This document shows, piece by piece, positions 36,179-45,596 of a stretch of DNA of 64,000 bases. The position numbers were made by a program, and so were the translations under genes. The DNA is from Methanobacterium_B sp963825335. Lineage in GTDB: Archaea; Methanobacteriota; Methanobacteria; Methanobacteriales; Methanobacteriaceae. The notes under the pieces are model-generated. The model ran no database searches. It had not been told where the DNA came from and saw nothing but the letters and a program-made list of their open reading frames with translations. Every line of letters begins with the position of its first letter. Position 1 is the stretch's first letter. The stretch spans positions 992,001 to 1,056,000 of the forward strand of contig CAWGSP010000001.1 of the NCBI GenBank assembly GCA_963825335.1. Reading direction: 5' to 3'.

Positions 36179-37570
36179 TCAGGGATGTACCATTTTTTTT
36201 GGATCCATTATTTGGTCAAATCTTTCAGATGATAGGTATCCTAAATTTATTGCAGCATCTTTAAGTGTTAAATCGTTGTCGTGGGCGTATTGGGCCACTA
36301 TTGACGATTTGTCGTAACCAATTATCGGTATGAGGGCCGTGACCAGCATCAACGATCGGTTTAAATATCTGTTGATCTGTTTTTTGTTTGGTTTTATACC
36401 GTCAACTAAAAATGATCGGAAATTACGCATGCCATCTGTCAGGATGTGAATGGATTGAATGATATCATACATTATCAATGGTTTATAAACGTTCATTTCG
36501 AGATATCCGCTGCAGCCCCCGAAGCTCACTGCCATATCGTTAGACATGACCTGTACTGATATCATTGCTAAAGCCTCGCATTGAGTTGGATTTACTTTTC
36601 CGGGCATTATTGAGGAACCCGGTTCATTCTCAGGGATAAATAATTCGTGAAAACCGCATCTTGGTCCGCAACTAAGAAGACGGATGTCGTTTGAAATTTT
36701 GTACAAGGATACTGCAAGTGTTTTCAGGGTGCTGCTGAACATCACTAAAGCATCGTGGGATCCCTGCGCACTGAATTTGTTGGGGGCTGTGACAAATGGT
36801 AAAGAAGTGATTTTAGCTATTTCAGCTGCCACTTCGGTATCAAAACCTGGAAAAGTGTTAATCCCCGTTCCTACAGCTGTCCCCCCTAGTGTTAACCTAT
36901 GAACTTCCTTTAAGGATTTGATTAATCTGTCCAAGTTATCGTCTATCATACCCACATATCCAGAAAATTCCTGGCCCAATGTTATGGGTGTTGCATCCTG
37001 CATATGAGTGCGTCCAATTTTGATTATATCCGACCATTCTCTGGCCTTAATATCTAAGGAATTCCTCAACTTCTTTAATTCGGGTATTAATCGTTGATTT
37101 ACTTCTTTTACAGTTGTTATATGGATCGCAGAAGGAAATGTGTCATTGGATGATTGGGACATGTTGGCATGATCGTTGGGATGTACAGGGATTTTACTAC
37201 CCAATGGATTTCCAGTCAATTGACAGCACCGATTTGATATTACTTCGTTCACATTCATGTTGAATTGAGTCCCACTCCCGGTCATCCAAACGTGTAATGG
37301 GAAATGTTCGTAATGTTCACCATCCAAGATCTCTTGACAAACCTGTACAATAAGCTCCATTTGTTCATTGTCCAGAATTTTTTTCTTGTTATTTACTTTT
37401 GCAGCTGCCATTTTTATGACTGCATAGGATTCGATCATCTCCTTTGGAATAAGATCTTCACCTATATTAAAATATTCTAGCGAGCGCTGTGTTTGTGCAC
37501 CCCATAGTTTATTCACTGGAACTTTTACAGTGCCTAAACTATCTGTTTCATTACGAAATCCATTTTTCAT
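36179..37570 (-). CDS. fumC: Fumarate hydratase class II
   Basis: 463 residues. Class II fumarase is an iron-free homotetramer of the fumarase/aspartase superfamily. Signatures: DSLGTVKVPVNKLWGAQTQRS at the N-terminus, MTGSGTQFNMNVNEVISNR, HPNDHANMSQSSNDTFPSA, RTHMQDATPITLGQEF and the superfamily signature GSSIMPGKVNPTQCEAL. Aspartate ammonia-lyase and argininosuccinate lyase are less likely given the KVNPTQCEAL form. The chosen ATG 37570 has GGAGGT six bases upstream. It is redundant with the class I fumarase subunits at 3203 and 59994 and stands alone, which hints at acquisition from bacteria. Confidence 0.92.
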   Translation of the reverse strand: MKNGFRNETDSLGTVKVPVNKLWGAQTQRSLEYFNIGEDLIPKEMIESYAVIKMAAAKVNNKKKILDNEQMELIVQVCQEILDGEHYEHFPLHVWMTGSGTQFNMNVNEVISNRCCQLTGNPLGSKIPVHPNDHANMSQSSNDTFPSAIHITTVKEVNQRLIPELKKLRNSLDIKAREWSDIIKIGRTHMQDATPITLGQEFSGYVGMIDDNLDRLIKSLKEVHRLTLGGTAVGTGINTFPGFDTEVAAEIAKITSLPFVTAPNKFSAQGSHDALVMFSSTLKTLAVSLYKISNDIRLLSCGPRCGFHELFIPENEPGSSIMPGKVNPTQCEALAMISVQVMSNDMAVSFGGCSGYLEMNVYKPLIMYDIIQSIHILTDGMRNFRSFLVDGIKPNKKQINRYLNRSLMLVTALIPIIGYDKSSIVAQYAHDNDLTLKDAAINLGYLSSERFDQIMDPKKMVHP

Positions 37571-37776
37571 CACAGACCTCCATAAAATATTTGTGAAATC
37601 GAATTTAATTTAAAAACTAATATTTCAGCTAGATTTATGATTAGATATTAATGTAAACTTTTTTAACATCAGTCATCGATTTGAATACCATTTATTCAAT
37701 AGGCAAAACTCATTAATTTGATTTTGATATAATAAATTTGAACTATGGGAAAGCTATTTCCCATAATTCGAGTTTC

Positions 37777-38265
37777 TTAGTGGTTTAAAAGGTACACACT
37801 ATAATTTAAATAGCTTGCAATACTGACCCAGATCAAGTAAGGTATCAATATGAGTCCTGCCGGCCTAGATATGACAAAGAATGCAATGATATTTGCAAAT
37901 ATAGCTACCCAAAGTATCATTATGACTATAAAACCACCAAATATAGAATGGTAGCTGAAGAACACGACGGACCATGTCAAGTTTAATAGTAATTGGATTG
38001 CAAATATGTATATTGTAAACTGAACATCTCTCCGGTATAACCCCTGTCTCCACACTAAAAATAGTGCTATTCCCATTAATACATACAGTGTCGTCCAAAC
38101 AGGTCCAAATAACCAGTTAGGTGGGGCCCAGAGGGGTTTTGAAAGTGTTACATACCATGTAGTAATTTGTGGTAATGTGACATAGGTACCCAACGCACCC
38201 ACAACAAAGACGACTAATATCGACGCAATTAATCGTGGAATTTCACTTATCTTCATGTTTTCCAT
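37777..38265 (-). CDS. tspO: TspO/MBR family membrane protein
   Basis: 162 residues with five hydrophobic helices. The family signature is seen near residue 40: WYVTLSKPLWAPPNWLFGPVW, followed by TLYVLMGIALFLVW. The fourth helix region has NLTWSVVFFSYHS. TspO proteins bind porphyrins and affect tetrapyrrole or stress signalling; the ligand here is not known. GAGGAGGG lies before the ATG. It stands between fumC and the MBL-rhodanese gene on the same strand. Confidence 0.88.
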   Translation of the reverse strand: MENMKISEIPRLIASILVVFVVGALGTYVTLPQITTWYVTLSKPLWAPPNWLFGPVWTTLYVLMGIALFLVWRQGLYRRDVQFTIYIFAIQLLLNLTWSVVFFSYHSIFGGFIVIMILWVAIFANIIAFFVISRPAGLILIPYLIWVSIASYLNYSVYLLNH

Positions 38266-38426
38266 TATAATTCCCTCCTCTAAATTTTTTTATGTTAAAA
38301 TTAATTTATGAAAGAAGAACATAATTCCACATGTGTAGTGGGTTATAGATTGTCCAGATTCACATAATTACCAGATAATCTATATTTATGTTTCTAGATA
38401 AAAATTGTATAGGCTGTCTATTAAAT

Positions 38427-39791
38427 TTAACCCTTAACAACAGGATAACCAGCTTTTTTCCACGCCATCATACTTCCAAGCACATTTGTTACTCTTTTAT
38501 AACCATTCATTTGCAGTATAGACGTTCCTATACTCGCCTTATATCCTGTATCACAAGAAACAACCACATGTTTATCTTTAGGTACTTCATCTAAATGATC
38601 TTTCAGGAGTCCTATGTAGATATTGTGTGATCCATCTATACGCTCTGATATCCAATCATTCTCCTTTCGAACATCTAGCAGAAATAATGAATCTTGCCCC
38701 ATGTTAGGTAGGAGATCATGAACAGACCATGTGTTTACTGTTTCGATATTACATGATCCTTTGAACCATATTGGGAATCCCCCAGCAAGGTAACCGTATA
38801 AATTATCGTATCCGAGCCTTACTAGATATCTTATGATTTCATTCATGCGCCGATTGTTATCATCAACGATTATAACTGGTTGTTCATAATTCAAAAACCA
38901 CCCAGCATAAGCAGGGAGCCCCTCATGCCATATATTGATGGTGTTTGCTATATGCCCTCCTGCAAAAGCAGTAGGATCCCTGACATCTACTACTTGAGCA
39001 TCTCTGGCCATTAACTCCTTAACTTCGTGTATGGTCAATGGTTTCAAGTATGGGAGTTTACATATGAGTTTAGGCCCTTCAACATTATTTTTTTCCATTT
39101 TTTTGAAGTAGGGTGGCGTATAGAGCTTTTCTTTAACTTTATGGTCAATAAAATCTTTTTTTGATTTTTTAAGCAGTGGATTAGTTTTTTTCTCATAACC
39201 TATTGTGGTTAATTCTTGTTCTCGAATATTGGCTCCACATATTGAACCCGACCCATGTGCTGGGCAGAGGATAACATTGTCTCCTTGGGGCAGAATTTTA
39301 TTGAAAATACTGTCATACATATTTTCTGCCATTCTTTGTGTTTCAGCAGTACCATAAAGGTCACATCTCCCTACTTCTCCGGTAAACACAGTATCTCCCG
39401 TAAATATCATGTAAACATCATCAGACACATCTTTGTCTTTGAGGGTTATTGAGATACTTTCATCGGTGTGTCCGGGAGTATCAAGTGTTTCAAGAACAAC
39501 AGAACCAATCTGAAATTTATCACCTTCACTTATCTGATTACCGTATTCAAAATCCAATTTACCATGGAATATATCGGCGTCAACAATTTCATTAAGTTCA
39601 ACCGAACCAATGGTGTAATCCTCATTTCTATGACTTTCAAATATATACTCAATTTTCATGTTGTTTAGTTCAGCTAGTTCCAAATAGATATCACAATCCC
39701 TTCTAGGGTCTATAACTGCTGCTTTTCCATTCGAACCTACAAAATAAGATTTATGTGCAATTCCGTCTGACTTAACAATTTCAAATATCAT
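38427..39791 (-). CDS. MBL-fold persulfide dioxygenase-like protein with two rhodanese domains
   Basis: 454 residues. Residues 1-210 are a metallo-beta-lactamase fold. The usual HxHxDH motif is changed to SHRNEDY (His54, Asn56, Asp58, Tyr59), but His54, His108 (TPGHTDES) and Asp133 (TGDTVFTG) remain, the three mononuclear iron ligands of ETHE1-type persulfide dioxygenases. A rhodanese domain at about 255-345 lacks the active cysteine (VIIVDDNNRR). A second at about 360-454 has it in VVSCDTGYKAS. This arrangement matches CstB-like enzymes that handle persulfide or thiosulfate. GGTGAT lies before ATG 39791, which decides the start. Confidence 0.8.
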   Translation of the reverse strand: MIFEIVKSDGIAHKSYFVGSNGKAAVIDPRRDCDIYLELAELNNMKIEYIFESHRNEDYTIGSVELNEIVDADIFHGKLDFEYGNQISEGDKFQIGSVVLETLDTPGHTDESISITLKDKDVSDDVYMIFTGDTVFTGEVGRCDLYGTAETQRMAENMYDSIFNKILPQGDNVILCPAHGSGSICGANIREQELTTIGYEKKTNPLLKKSKKDFIDHKVKEKLYTPPYFKKMEKNNVEGPKLICKLPYLKPLTIHEVKELMARDAQVVDVRDPTAFAGGHIANTINIWHEGLPAYAGWFLNYEQPVIIVDDNNRRMNEIIRYLVRLGYDNLYGYLAGGFPIWFKGSCNIETVNTWSVHDLLPNMGQDSLFLLDVRKENDWISERIDGSHNIYIGLLKDHLDEVPKDKHVVVSCDTGYKASIGTSILQMNGYKRVTNVLGSMMAWKKAGYPVVKG

Positions 39792-39955
39792 GTTATCACC
39801 TTTTAACAAATATTAAAGCCATGAACTAAGGTCTATCCATATTTCACTAATTTATTTGAACTGATTTTATAATATTCTATATTAGTTTATAAGCAAAAAC
39901 AATTTATGCCTTAAACACAAACCATATATAATTAAAAATTATTGGGGTATTGCTA

Positions 39956-40900
39956 ATGGACTATATAATCGAAACTCATGATATCAGTAAGAAGTACGAT
40001 GATTTTGTTGCCGTTAATTCGGTTAATCTGAAAGTTCCAAAAAACAGTGTTTATGGAATTTTAGGTCCTAATGGTGCTGGTAAGTCGACGTTGATATCAA
40101 TGTTATGTACAATTCTTCATCCGACAAGCGGGACAGCTACTGTAAATGGGTACGATGTAAGGACTCAACCCAAAGAAGTTAGAAAATCAATAGGTGTGGT
40201 TTTCCAATCACGTGCACTCGATGATATCCTCACAGGCAGGGAACATCTTGAAATGCATGCTGCATTATACGGTGTTCCAAAGGAACTGCGTAAAAAAAGG
40301 ATAGAAGAAGTTTTAGATCTTATAGCGCTGGGAGATAAAGCGGATGAATTCACGAAAAATTATTCCGGAGGCATGAAACGAAGACTCGAAATTGGAAGGG
40401 GTTTGATACATCATCCCAAGGTCCTTTTCTTGGATGAACCAACGCTCGGACTGGACCCACAGACACGTGAAAGCATCTGGGCATATATACAAGAATTAAA
40501 TAAAACAGAGAACATCACAGTTCTGATGTCTACACACTACATGGAAGAGGCCGATGAGCTGTGTGATGAAATAGCAATCATAAATAAGGGTGAAATAATC
40601 AAATCAGATTCTCCAAGCAATTTGAAACGGGAGTTGAAGGCCGATACAATCACTATAAAGGTGGACGATCCGGATAAATTCGTTGAAGAAGCAAAAAAAC
40701 TGGATTTCATCAAGAAGATCATGGTATCGGATACAGAGATAAAAATGTTGGTTGAAAGTGGTCAGAATTTGGTTGCTAAAGTGGTTAACTTCGCAAACAC
40801 CAACGACATCGCTGTAAATTCTATTGAACTGGAACATCCTAATTTGGAAGATGTGTTTATCAATTACACAGGAACACGAATTGTTGAGGAGGGAAATTAA
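39956..40900 (+). CDS. ABC exporter ATP-binding protein, DrrA-like
   Basis: About 314 residues. Walker A GPNGAGKST, Q-loop VVFQSRALDD, signature NYSGGMKRRLEIGRGL, Walker B VLFLDEPTLGLDP, and switch histidine in STHYMEEADELCDE are all intact. The C-terminal extension after residue 230 (LKADTITIKVDDPDKF) is the DUF4162-like region of daunorubicin/ABC-2-type exporters. The start ATG 39956 has GGGGT seven bases upstream. The stop abuts the permease gene, so the two make one exporter. The substrate is unknown. Confidence 0.92.
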   Translation: MDYIIETHDISKKYDDFVAVNSVNLKVPKNSVYGILGPNGAGKSTLISMLCTILHPTSGTATVNGYDVRTQPKEVRKSIGVVFQSRALDDILTGREHLEMHAALYGVPKELRKKRIEEVLDLIALGDKADEFTKNYSGGMKRRLEIGRGLIHHPKVLFLDEPTLGLDPQTRESIWAYIQELNKTENITVLMSTHYMEEADELCDEIAIINKGEIIKSDSPSNLKRELKADTITIKVDDPDKFVEEAKKLDFIKKIMVSDTEIKMLVESGQNLVAKVVNFANTNDIAVNSIELEHPNLEDVFINYTGTRIVEEGN

Positions 40901-41665
40901 ATGGCTGAATGGGAAGGAATTTACACCATATGGTTCCGTGAGGCAAAGAGGTACGTTCGATATCGTTCCCGAATATTATCATCGGTTGTAACACCGTTGC
41001 TGTGGTTATTGATATTTGGCACGGGTTTGGGTTCTGCTATCAGGTTCAGCACCATTCCTGGAGGGTATGAACAATTTATATTCCCCGGAATAATCGGTCA
41101 GACCATACTTTTCACATCCATATTTTCGGGTGTTTCGGTTATCATGGATAGACAGTACGGATTTCTCAAGGAGATCATGGTTGCACCTGTAAGCCGACCA
41201 TCAATTGTATTTGGTAAGGCCTTGGGTATTGGTACAGCAGCCATAATTCAGGGAGTCATACTGTTACTCCTGTCATTTGTTGTCAAGGTGCATATGACGC
41301 CGACCATATTTATTGCAAGTTTCCTCCTGATGATTCCAATATCGGTAGGATTGGGTGGTGTAGGACTGTTAATTGCAACATTTATAGACAGTTTTGAAGG
41401 TTTCAACTTGATCATGAGTTTCATTGTCCTTCCAATGTTTCTCCTGAGCGGTGCTTTATTTCCGGTCACTGGACTCCCTACTTTCCTTCAGACGGTAGTG
41501 TATCTTGATCCACTGACTTACGGTGTTGACGCACTGCGACAAGTAATACTTGGTTACGGGGCATTGCCCTTGTATCTAAGTACGAGTGTGGTTGTTGGAT
41601 TTGCTTTGTTGACTGTGGCATTATCTGCTACACTCTTCAGTAAGAAGGAACAGAATTTGATGTGA
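40901..41665 (+). CDS. ABC-2 type exporter permease, DrrB-like
   Basis: 254 residues with six likely spans. The family features are an N-terminal WFREAKRYVRYRSRILSSVVTPLLWLLIFG, then PGGYEQFIFPGIIGQTILF, DRQYGFLKEIMVAPVSR and the C-terminal YLDPLTYGVDALRQVILG. It pairs with the preceding ATPase; GAGGAGGG overlaps the end of that gene before ATG 40901. A T run follows. Confidence 0.9.
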   Translation: MAEWEGIYTIWFREAKRYVRYRSRILSSVVTPLLWLLIFGTGLGSAIRFSTIPGGYEQFIFPGIIGQTILFTSIFSGVSVIMDRQYGFLKEIMVAPVSRPSIVFGKALGIGTAAIIQGVILLLLSFVVKVHMTPTIFIASFLLMIPISVGLGGVGLLIATFIDSFEGFNLIMSFIVLPMFLLSGALFPVTGLPTFLQTVVYLDPLTYGVDALRQVILGYGALPLYLSTSVVVGFALLTVALSATLFSKKEQNLM

Positions 41666-41673
41666 GATAAGTT

Positions 41674-41685
41674 ATTTTTTTTTTT
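41674..41685 (+). terminator. Oligo-T terminator after the ABC exporter genes
   Basis: Twelve T in a row starting 9 bases after the permease stop, the normal form of an archaeal intrinsic terminator. Confidence 0.6.
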
Positions 41686-41803
41686 AAGGTTTTCTATCAA
41701 AAAGATATTGAATATTATTAACATAACTTCAAAGTTTTATATGGTTACATCCAATTGATTATTGAGAATATTATTGAGATAATTTAAAAAATATGGTGAA
41801 CGC

Positions 41804-42532
41804 ATGTTATTGGAAGCTTTACACGATAGAGAGTACATTGACTCTGTCTTTACTCAGTACGAGGAACTTACTGAGAGACAGCCTGAATTGACTGCTCAAC
41901 TATTCATTTTTGAGAAAATAGTTACCAAAAGGGTTAAAAAATTATTAAAGAAATCAAATATCGTTGACCAAGTTGAAAAAAAAGACATTAAAGAGATCAT
42001 CCATTTTTCATCCATTTCATTTACAGAAGGGGCACTTGTCGCAGCAATGAATATGGATTACTGTAATAGATGCGGTTGGTGTTGTCAAAACTGTTCCCCT
42101 ATCTATATAACAAAAACAGAGTATGAGAACTATCAAAATTCTGACAATATCATGACCGGAGATATCCAGGAATACATGGATGGTTACAGGTTTACAGAGG
42201 ATAAACCATGCGAACATTTTATACGAAAAACAAAAAAGTGTGACATCTATCATGAACGACCCGGTGTCTGCAAGGCATTTCCAATATTGATCAAGAATGA
42301 AAATGAATATGGATTTATTCCAAATCAGTATTGCAGATACAGCATAGAGTTTGTTGTACAGAAGGCAATCACGGTGATATCCACATGTTTAAAGCTCAAA
42401 GAGGATCCTGACTACCTGAAAAATCTAGAAAAACTGATTGAAAATCAAATTCCAGTCAAAGAAGACAAATTAGCCGACAGAGTAAAAAAATGGAATGATA
42501 TAGCCGAAGAACTGGATAAAGGTATCGAATAA
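41804..42532 (+). CDS. YkgJ-family cysteine-cluster protein
   Basis: 242 residues. The middle holds the family pattern: CNRCGWCCQNCSPIYI (about residues 86-101), then CEHFIRKTKKCDIYHERPGVCKAFPIL and a late YCRY. These cysteines probably bind zinc or an iron-sulfur cluster. The flanking regions are helical (EALHDREYIDSVFTQYEELT and a C-terminal lysine-rich helix). GGTGAACGC precedes the ATG. Biochemical role unknown; it does not appear to share an operon with the divergent or convergent neighbours. Confidence 0.8.
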   Translation: MLLEALHDREYIDSVFTQYEELTERQPELTAQLFIFEKIVTKRVKKLLKKSNIVDQVEKKDIKEIIHFSSISFTEGALVAAMNMDYCNRCGWCCQNCSPIYITKTEYENYQNSDNIMTGDIQEYMDGYRFTEDKPCEHFIRKTKKCDIYHERPGVCKAFPILIKNENEYGFIPNQYCRYSIEFVVQKAITVISTCLKLKEDPDYLKNLEKLIENQIPVKEDKLADRVKKWNDIAEELDKGIE

Positions 42533-42548
42533 AAATTTTTTTGTTTTA

Positions 42549-44252
42549 TTATTTTACCTTCGAATTTATAACCCTGTCTTTGTATATGATCTCATGGAAT
42601 CTAATTTTGAATTCAGCGCCATCATTACTCTGAACTTCTAATATTCCGTCAAGTTGTTCTGTCAATGAATTTACAAGTTTTAAACCCAATTTTTCGGGAT
42701 TTTTAACGTCAAAATCTTTAGGCAGGCCTATGCCGTTGTCTGATACTATCAGGGTGTAACAACCATCATTGGAATGAAATTTAACACTTATCTTTCCTGA
42801 TTTAATTCCTTTAAATGCATGTTTTATGGAGTTTGTTACCAATTCATTGATGATCAGTCCACATGGAACCGCAGTGTCCATATTGAGTATGATATTATCT
42901 TCAACTATGATTTCATTTTCAATACCTTTGATTGTGTAGTATCCGAAAAGGTAGCTAATCAAACTTTTTATATAACTTTCAAAATCAACTCTAGCAAAGT
43001 CTGATGATTGATAGAGTTTTTCATGTATCAGTGCCATGGATTTGACTCTGCTCTGACTTTCCCTGAATATTTCAAGATCTTCTTGGTCTTTAATACCAAC
43101 AGACTGCAGATTGATGAGGCTCAATATGATCTGAAGGTTATTTTTGACTCTGTGATGTAGTTCTCTGAGTAAAAGTTCTTTCTCAACCAAAGAAGCTTTA
43201 ATCTCATTTTCAGCATCTTTGATCTGGATGATGTTGCTGCCAATACATATAATTCCAAGCACATTTCCATCATCATCTTTAATCAGAGATTTTGATAGCA
43301 ACACCGGTATTATCTCACCCTTTTTTGATTTAAAGTAGGTTTCAATGTTGCTGATGGAAGCAGATCCAGATTTAAATAAGTTCAATCCATCTTGAACTGT
43401 CTGATCTGCGAAGATCATCCCCACACCCCTCCCAATAAGCTCTGATTTTTCATAACCCAGTAAATTACAAGTTGCGTCGTTAACAGTCACTATATTTTTC
43501 TGGTGGTCGAGCATTATTAAAAAGTTAGACATGGTAGAAACTATTTCATCTGCTGCCACCGCAGCTGTTAAAGCTGGGAATCTATACTTCCAGATACCGT
43601 AACTGATAAAACTCACACCAACCGTCGACATCAAGAGTGATGTTTCTGGAACCCTTATTGACATTGTTGGCAAAATCAGATCGCTCACCATACTAATTAA
43701 CAGTGGGAAGTAAAGTCCCATCATGATATACTTAGCCTGCCTTCTTTTAGTGCTCTGGGTTTTGAGATAATATAAGAAACAAATAGCTCCTGCTAGGAAT
43801 CCACATATTAACGTCCATAAGCTCATTATATTGAATAGCAATGAATTTACAGGAAATACATAAGTCCAACCCCAGTATTCCTTTACTATACCCTGTAACA
43901 GAAGATTTGTATCGACAGCAAATATTGACATGATAATTGCAGGAATGTAAATAATGACATATGTCAGCTTATTTTTTAGAATATTATTTTTGCCAGTGAA
44001 TATCAGAGATATGTGCAACAGTACCGACGGTACCAGGGGCCAAAGTCCACTGATTCTGAGCCATACGTATGCTGTCTCAAAGTCTAGGGTCTGTCTGTAT
44101 TGATATTCTGCAAATGCTAAAAATCCGACTAGGATGCAGAGAACTGCTATCATTATATTTAACTGGTTTTTCGAATTTTTATGATAGATAAAATTACCTA
44201 AAAAGAAACAAATCAGAAATGCTACTAACGAGATATATGAAAATATGTTCAT
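42549..44252 (-). CDS. 7TM sensor histidine kinase with PAS domain (HisKA_2 type)
   Basis: 567 residues from ATG 44252, which has GGAG nine bases upstream; the longer reading from 44333 adds an N-terminus without support. Seven hydrophobic helices occupy the first 225 residues (histidine-kinase N-terminal 7TM module). A PAS domain follows (MLDHQKNIVTVNDATCNLLG; SELIGRGVGMIFAD). The phosphoacceptor is in LRELHHRVKNNLQIILSLIN, the HisKA_2 form, followed by an HATPase domain with NELVTNSIKHAF and DNGIGLP. No response regulator gene is next to it. The stimulus is unknown. Confidence 0.9.
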   Translation of the reverse strand: MNIFSYISLVAFLICFFLGNFIYHKNSKNQLNIMIAVLCILVGFLAFAEYQYRQTLDFETAYVWLRISGLWPLVPSVLLHISLIFTGKNNILKNKLTYVIIYIPAIIMSIFAVDTNLLLQGIVKEYWGWTYVFPVNSLLFNIMSLWTLICGFLAGAICFLYYLKTQSTKRRQAKYIMMGLYFPLLISMVSDLILPTMSIRVPETSLLMSTVGVSFISYGIWKYRFPALTAAVAADEIVSTMSNFLIMLDHQKNIVTVNDATCNLLGYEKSELIGRGVGMIFADQTVQDGLNLFKSGSASISNIETYFKSKKGEIIPVLLSKSLIKDDDGNVLGIICIGSNIIQIKDAENEIKASLVEKELLLRELHHRVKNNLQIILSLINLQSVGIKDQEDLEIFRESQSRVKSMALIHEKLYQSSDFARVDFESYIKSLISYLFGYYTIKGIENEIIVEDNIILNMDTAVPCGLIINELVTNSIKHAFKGIKSGKISVKFHSNDGCYTLIVSDNGIGLPKDFDVKNPEKLGLKLVNSLTEQLDGILEVQSNDGAEFKIRFHEIIYKDRVINSKVK

Positions 44253-44486
44253 ATTTTTTTTCTCCAGATCGTGGCGAGAATTCTTATATATAATGTAAAT
44301 GTTGTTGAAGTTCAATAAAAAGGTTTGCAACATATTCCCCTTTTGTTATTCTAGATTTTGTATAAAATTAAATATATACTCCAATACATAATCTATCCTG
44401 ATTCATTAAATCAGAGGGGAGTGTATAACTATTCGTTTTAGTTAATAAATCGTTGTAAAAATACTTAATTATAAATAGGAGGGTTT

Positions 44487-45380
44487 ATGTTTCTAGATAT
44501 TCCATTTAAAAATTATTATTCCAGTTATTCTTATTATTTGAACCTACTCATAAATGAAATTATCCACGGAGGGTATTTAACGGCATTAGGGGCCCCTGCA
44601 CTTGTGTTAACCACGTCTATAATCACAAAATCCGGTATAAGTTTTCCCTTGTTACTGATATCCTATTTACTTCCGTTGATAGTGTACAGTTATGATTATC
44701 AGAAGGATTTGGATAAAGATATAGACACCAATTCTGAACGGGCATCACACCTCCAGAAGAAAAAACATTATTATCCATTTATATTGATTTTTTATGTGAT
44801 ATTGCTCATATTTTTGTTGTGTGTCTTTTCCAACTTTAATCTCATAATTTTTATTATTTTAATAACGTTAGGGGGATTTCTGTATTCAACTGTATTGAAG
44901 GGATTCACTAAACGGATTCCCATATTTAAAAATATTTATACGGTACTTACATGGTCTCTAGGAGGAACTTTGTTTGTTCCATTGCACTATTCAATACCAG
45001 TATCATTACCCTTTGTGATAGTATTTATTTTTATAAATCTTAAAGGCATGGTAAACGCAATATTTTTCGATTTAAAAGATTATGTAACCGATGGGAAGGA
45101 AGGATTAAAAACCTTGCCTGTTTTGATGGGTAAAATTAATGCAATTAAATTACTGCATTTAATAAACTCCATAGCATTTTTACCAATCATAATTGGGGTT
45201 TACTACAGAATAATCCCGACGTTAACTCTTTCATTATTACTGTTCTTTATTTACAGTTTTTATTATCTGAAAAAGGCACAGAATACTTCAAATGAAGATA
45301 TTTACGTTCGTTTGGGTTCTATAGCAGATTTCGAATTTATTTTTTGGCCAGTTGTGTTGATCATTGCGATGGTTATTTAA
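44487..45380 (+). CDS. UbiA-family prenyltransferase
   Basis: 297 residues with eight or nine spans. The two Asp-rich prenyl-diphosphate sites are present: YDYQKDLDKDIDTNSERASH after the second span, and FFDLKDYVTDGKEGLKTLPVLMG after the sixth. Archaeal members include digeranylgeranylglyceryl phosphate synthase (lipids) and enzymes that prenylate quinone- or heme-like acceptors. The first motif differs from the usual NDxxDxxxD, so this may not be the core lipid enzyme and the acceptor is unknown. AGGAGGG precedes the ATG. Confidence 0.8.
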   Translation: MFLDIPFKNYYSSYSYYLNLLINEIIHGGYLTALGAPALVLTTSIITKSGISFPLLLISYLLPLIVYSYDYQKDLDKDIDTNSERASHLQKKKHYYPFILIFYVILLIFLLCVFSNFNLIIFIILITLGGFLYSTVLKGFTKRIPIFKNIYTVLTWSLGGTLFVPLHYSIPVSLPFVIVFIFINLKGMVNAIFFDLKDYVTDGKEGLKTLPVLMGKINAIKLLHLINSIAFLPIIIGVYYRIIPTLTLSLLLFFIYSFYYLKKAQNTSNEDIYVRLGSIADFEFIFWPVVLIIAMVI

Positions 45381-45596
45381 GAATAAAAAAATCTGAATTA
45401 ATTAATTTTTTTTAGTAACAGTTCTGAGATATTTATTATCGAGAAATTATTTTCAAAAAGGATAAAAGCATGGTCATTCAATATAACTTTGTTCTACATT
45501 AGAATAGGGGATATTACTATTTTTAGTAATAATATTTTATCCTGTGAAATCAGTTAGTAGATTTTTTTGATTGTAAATTTAACTGGAGTAGTGTTA

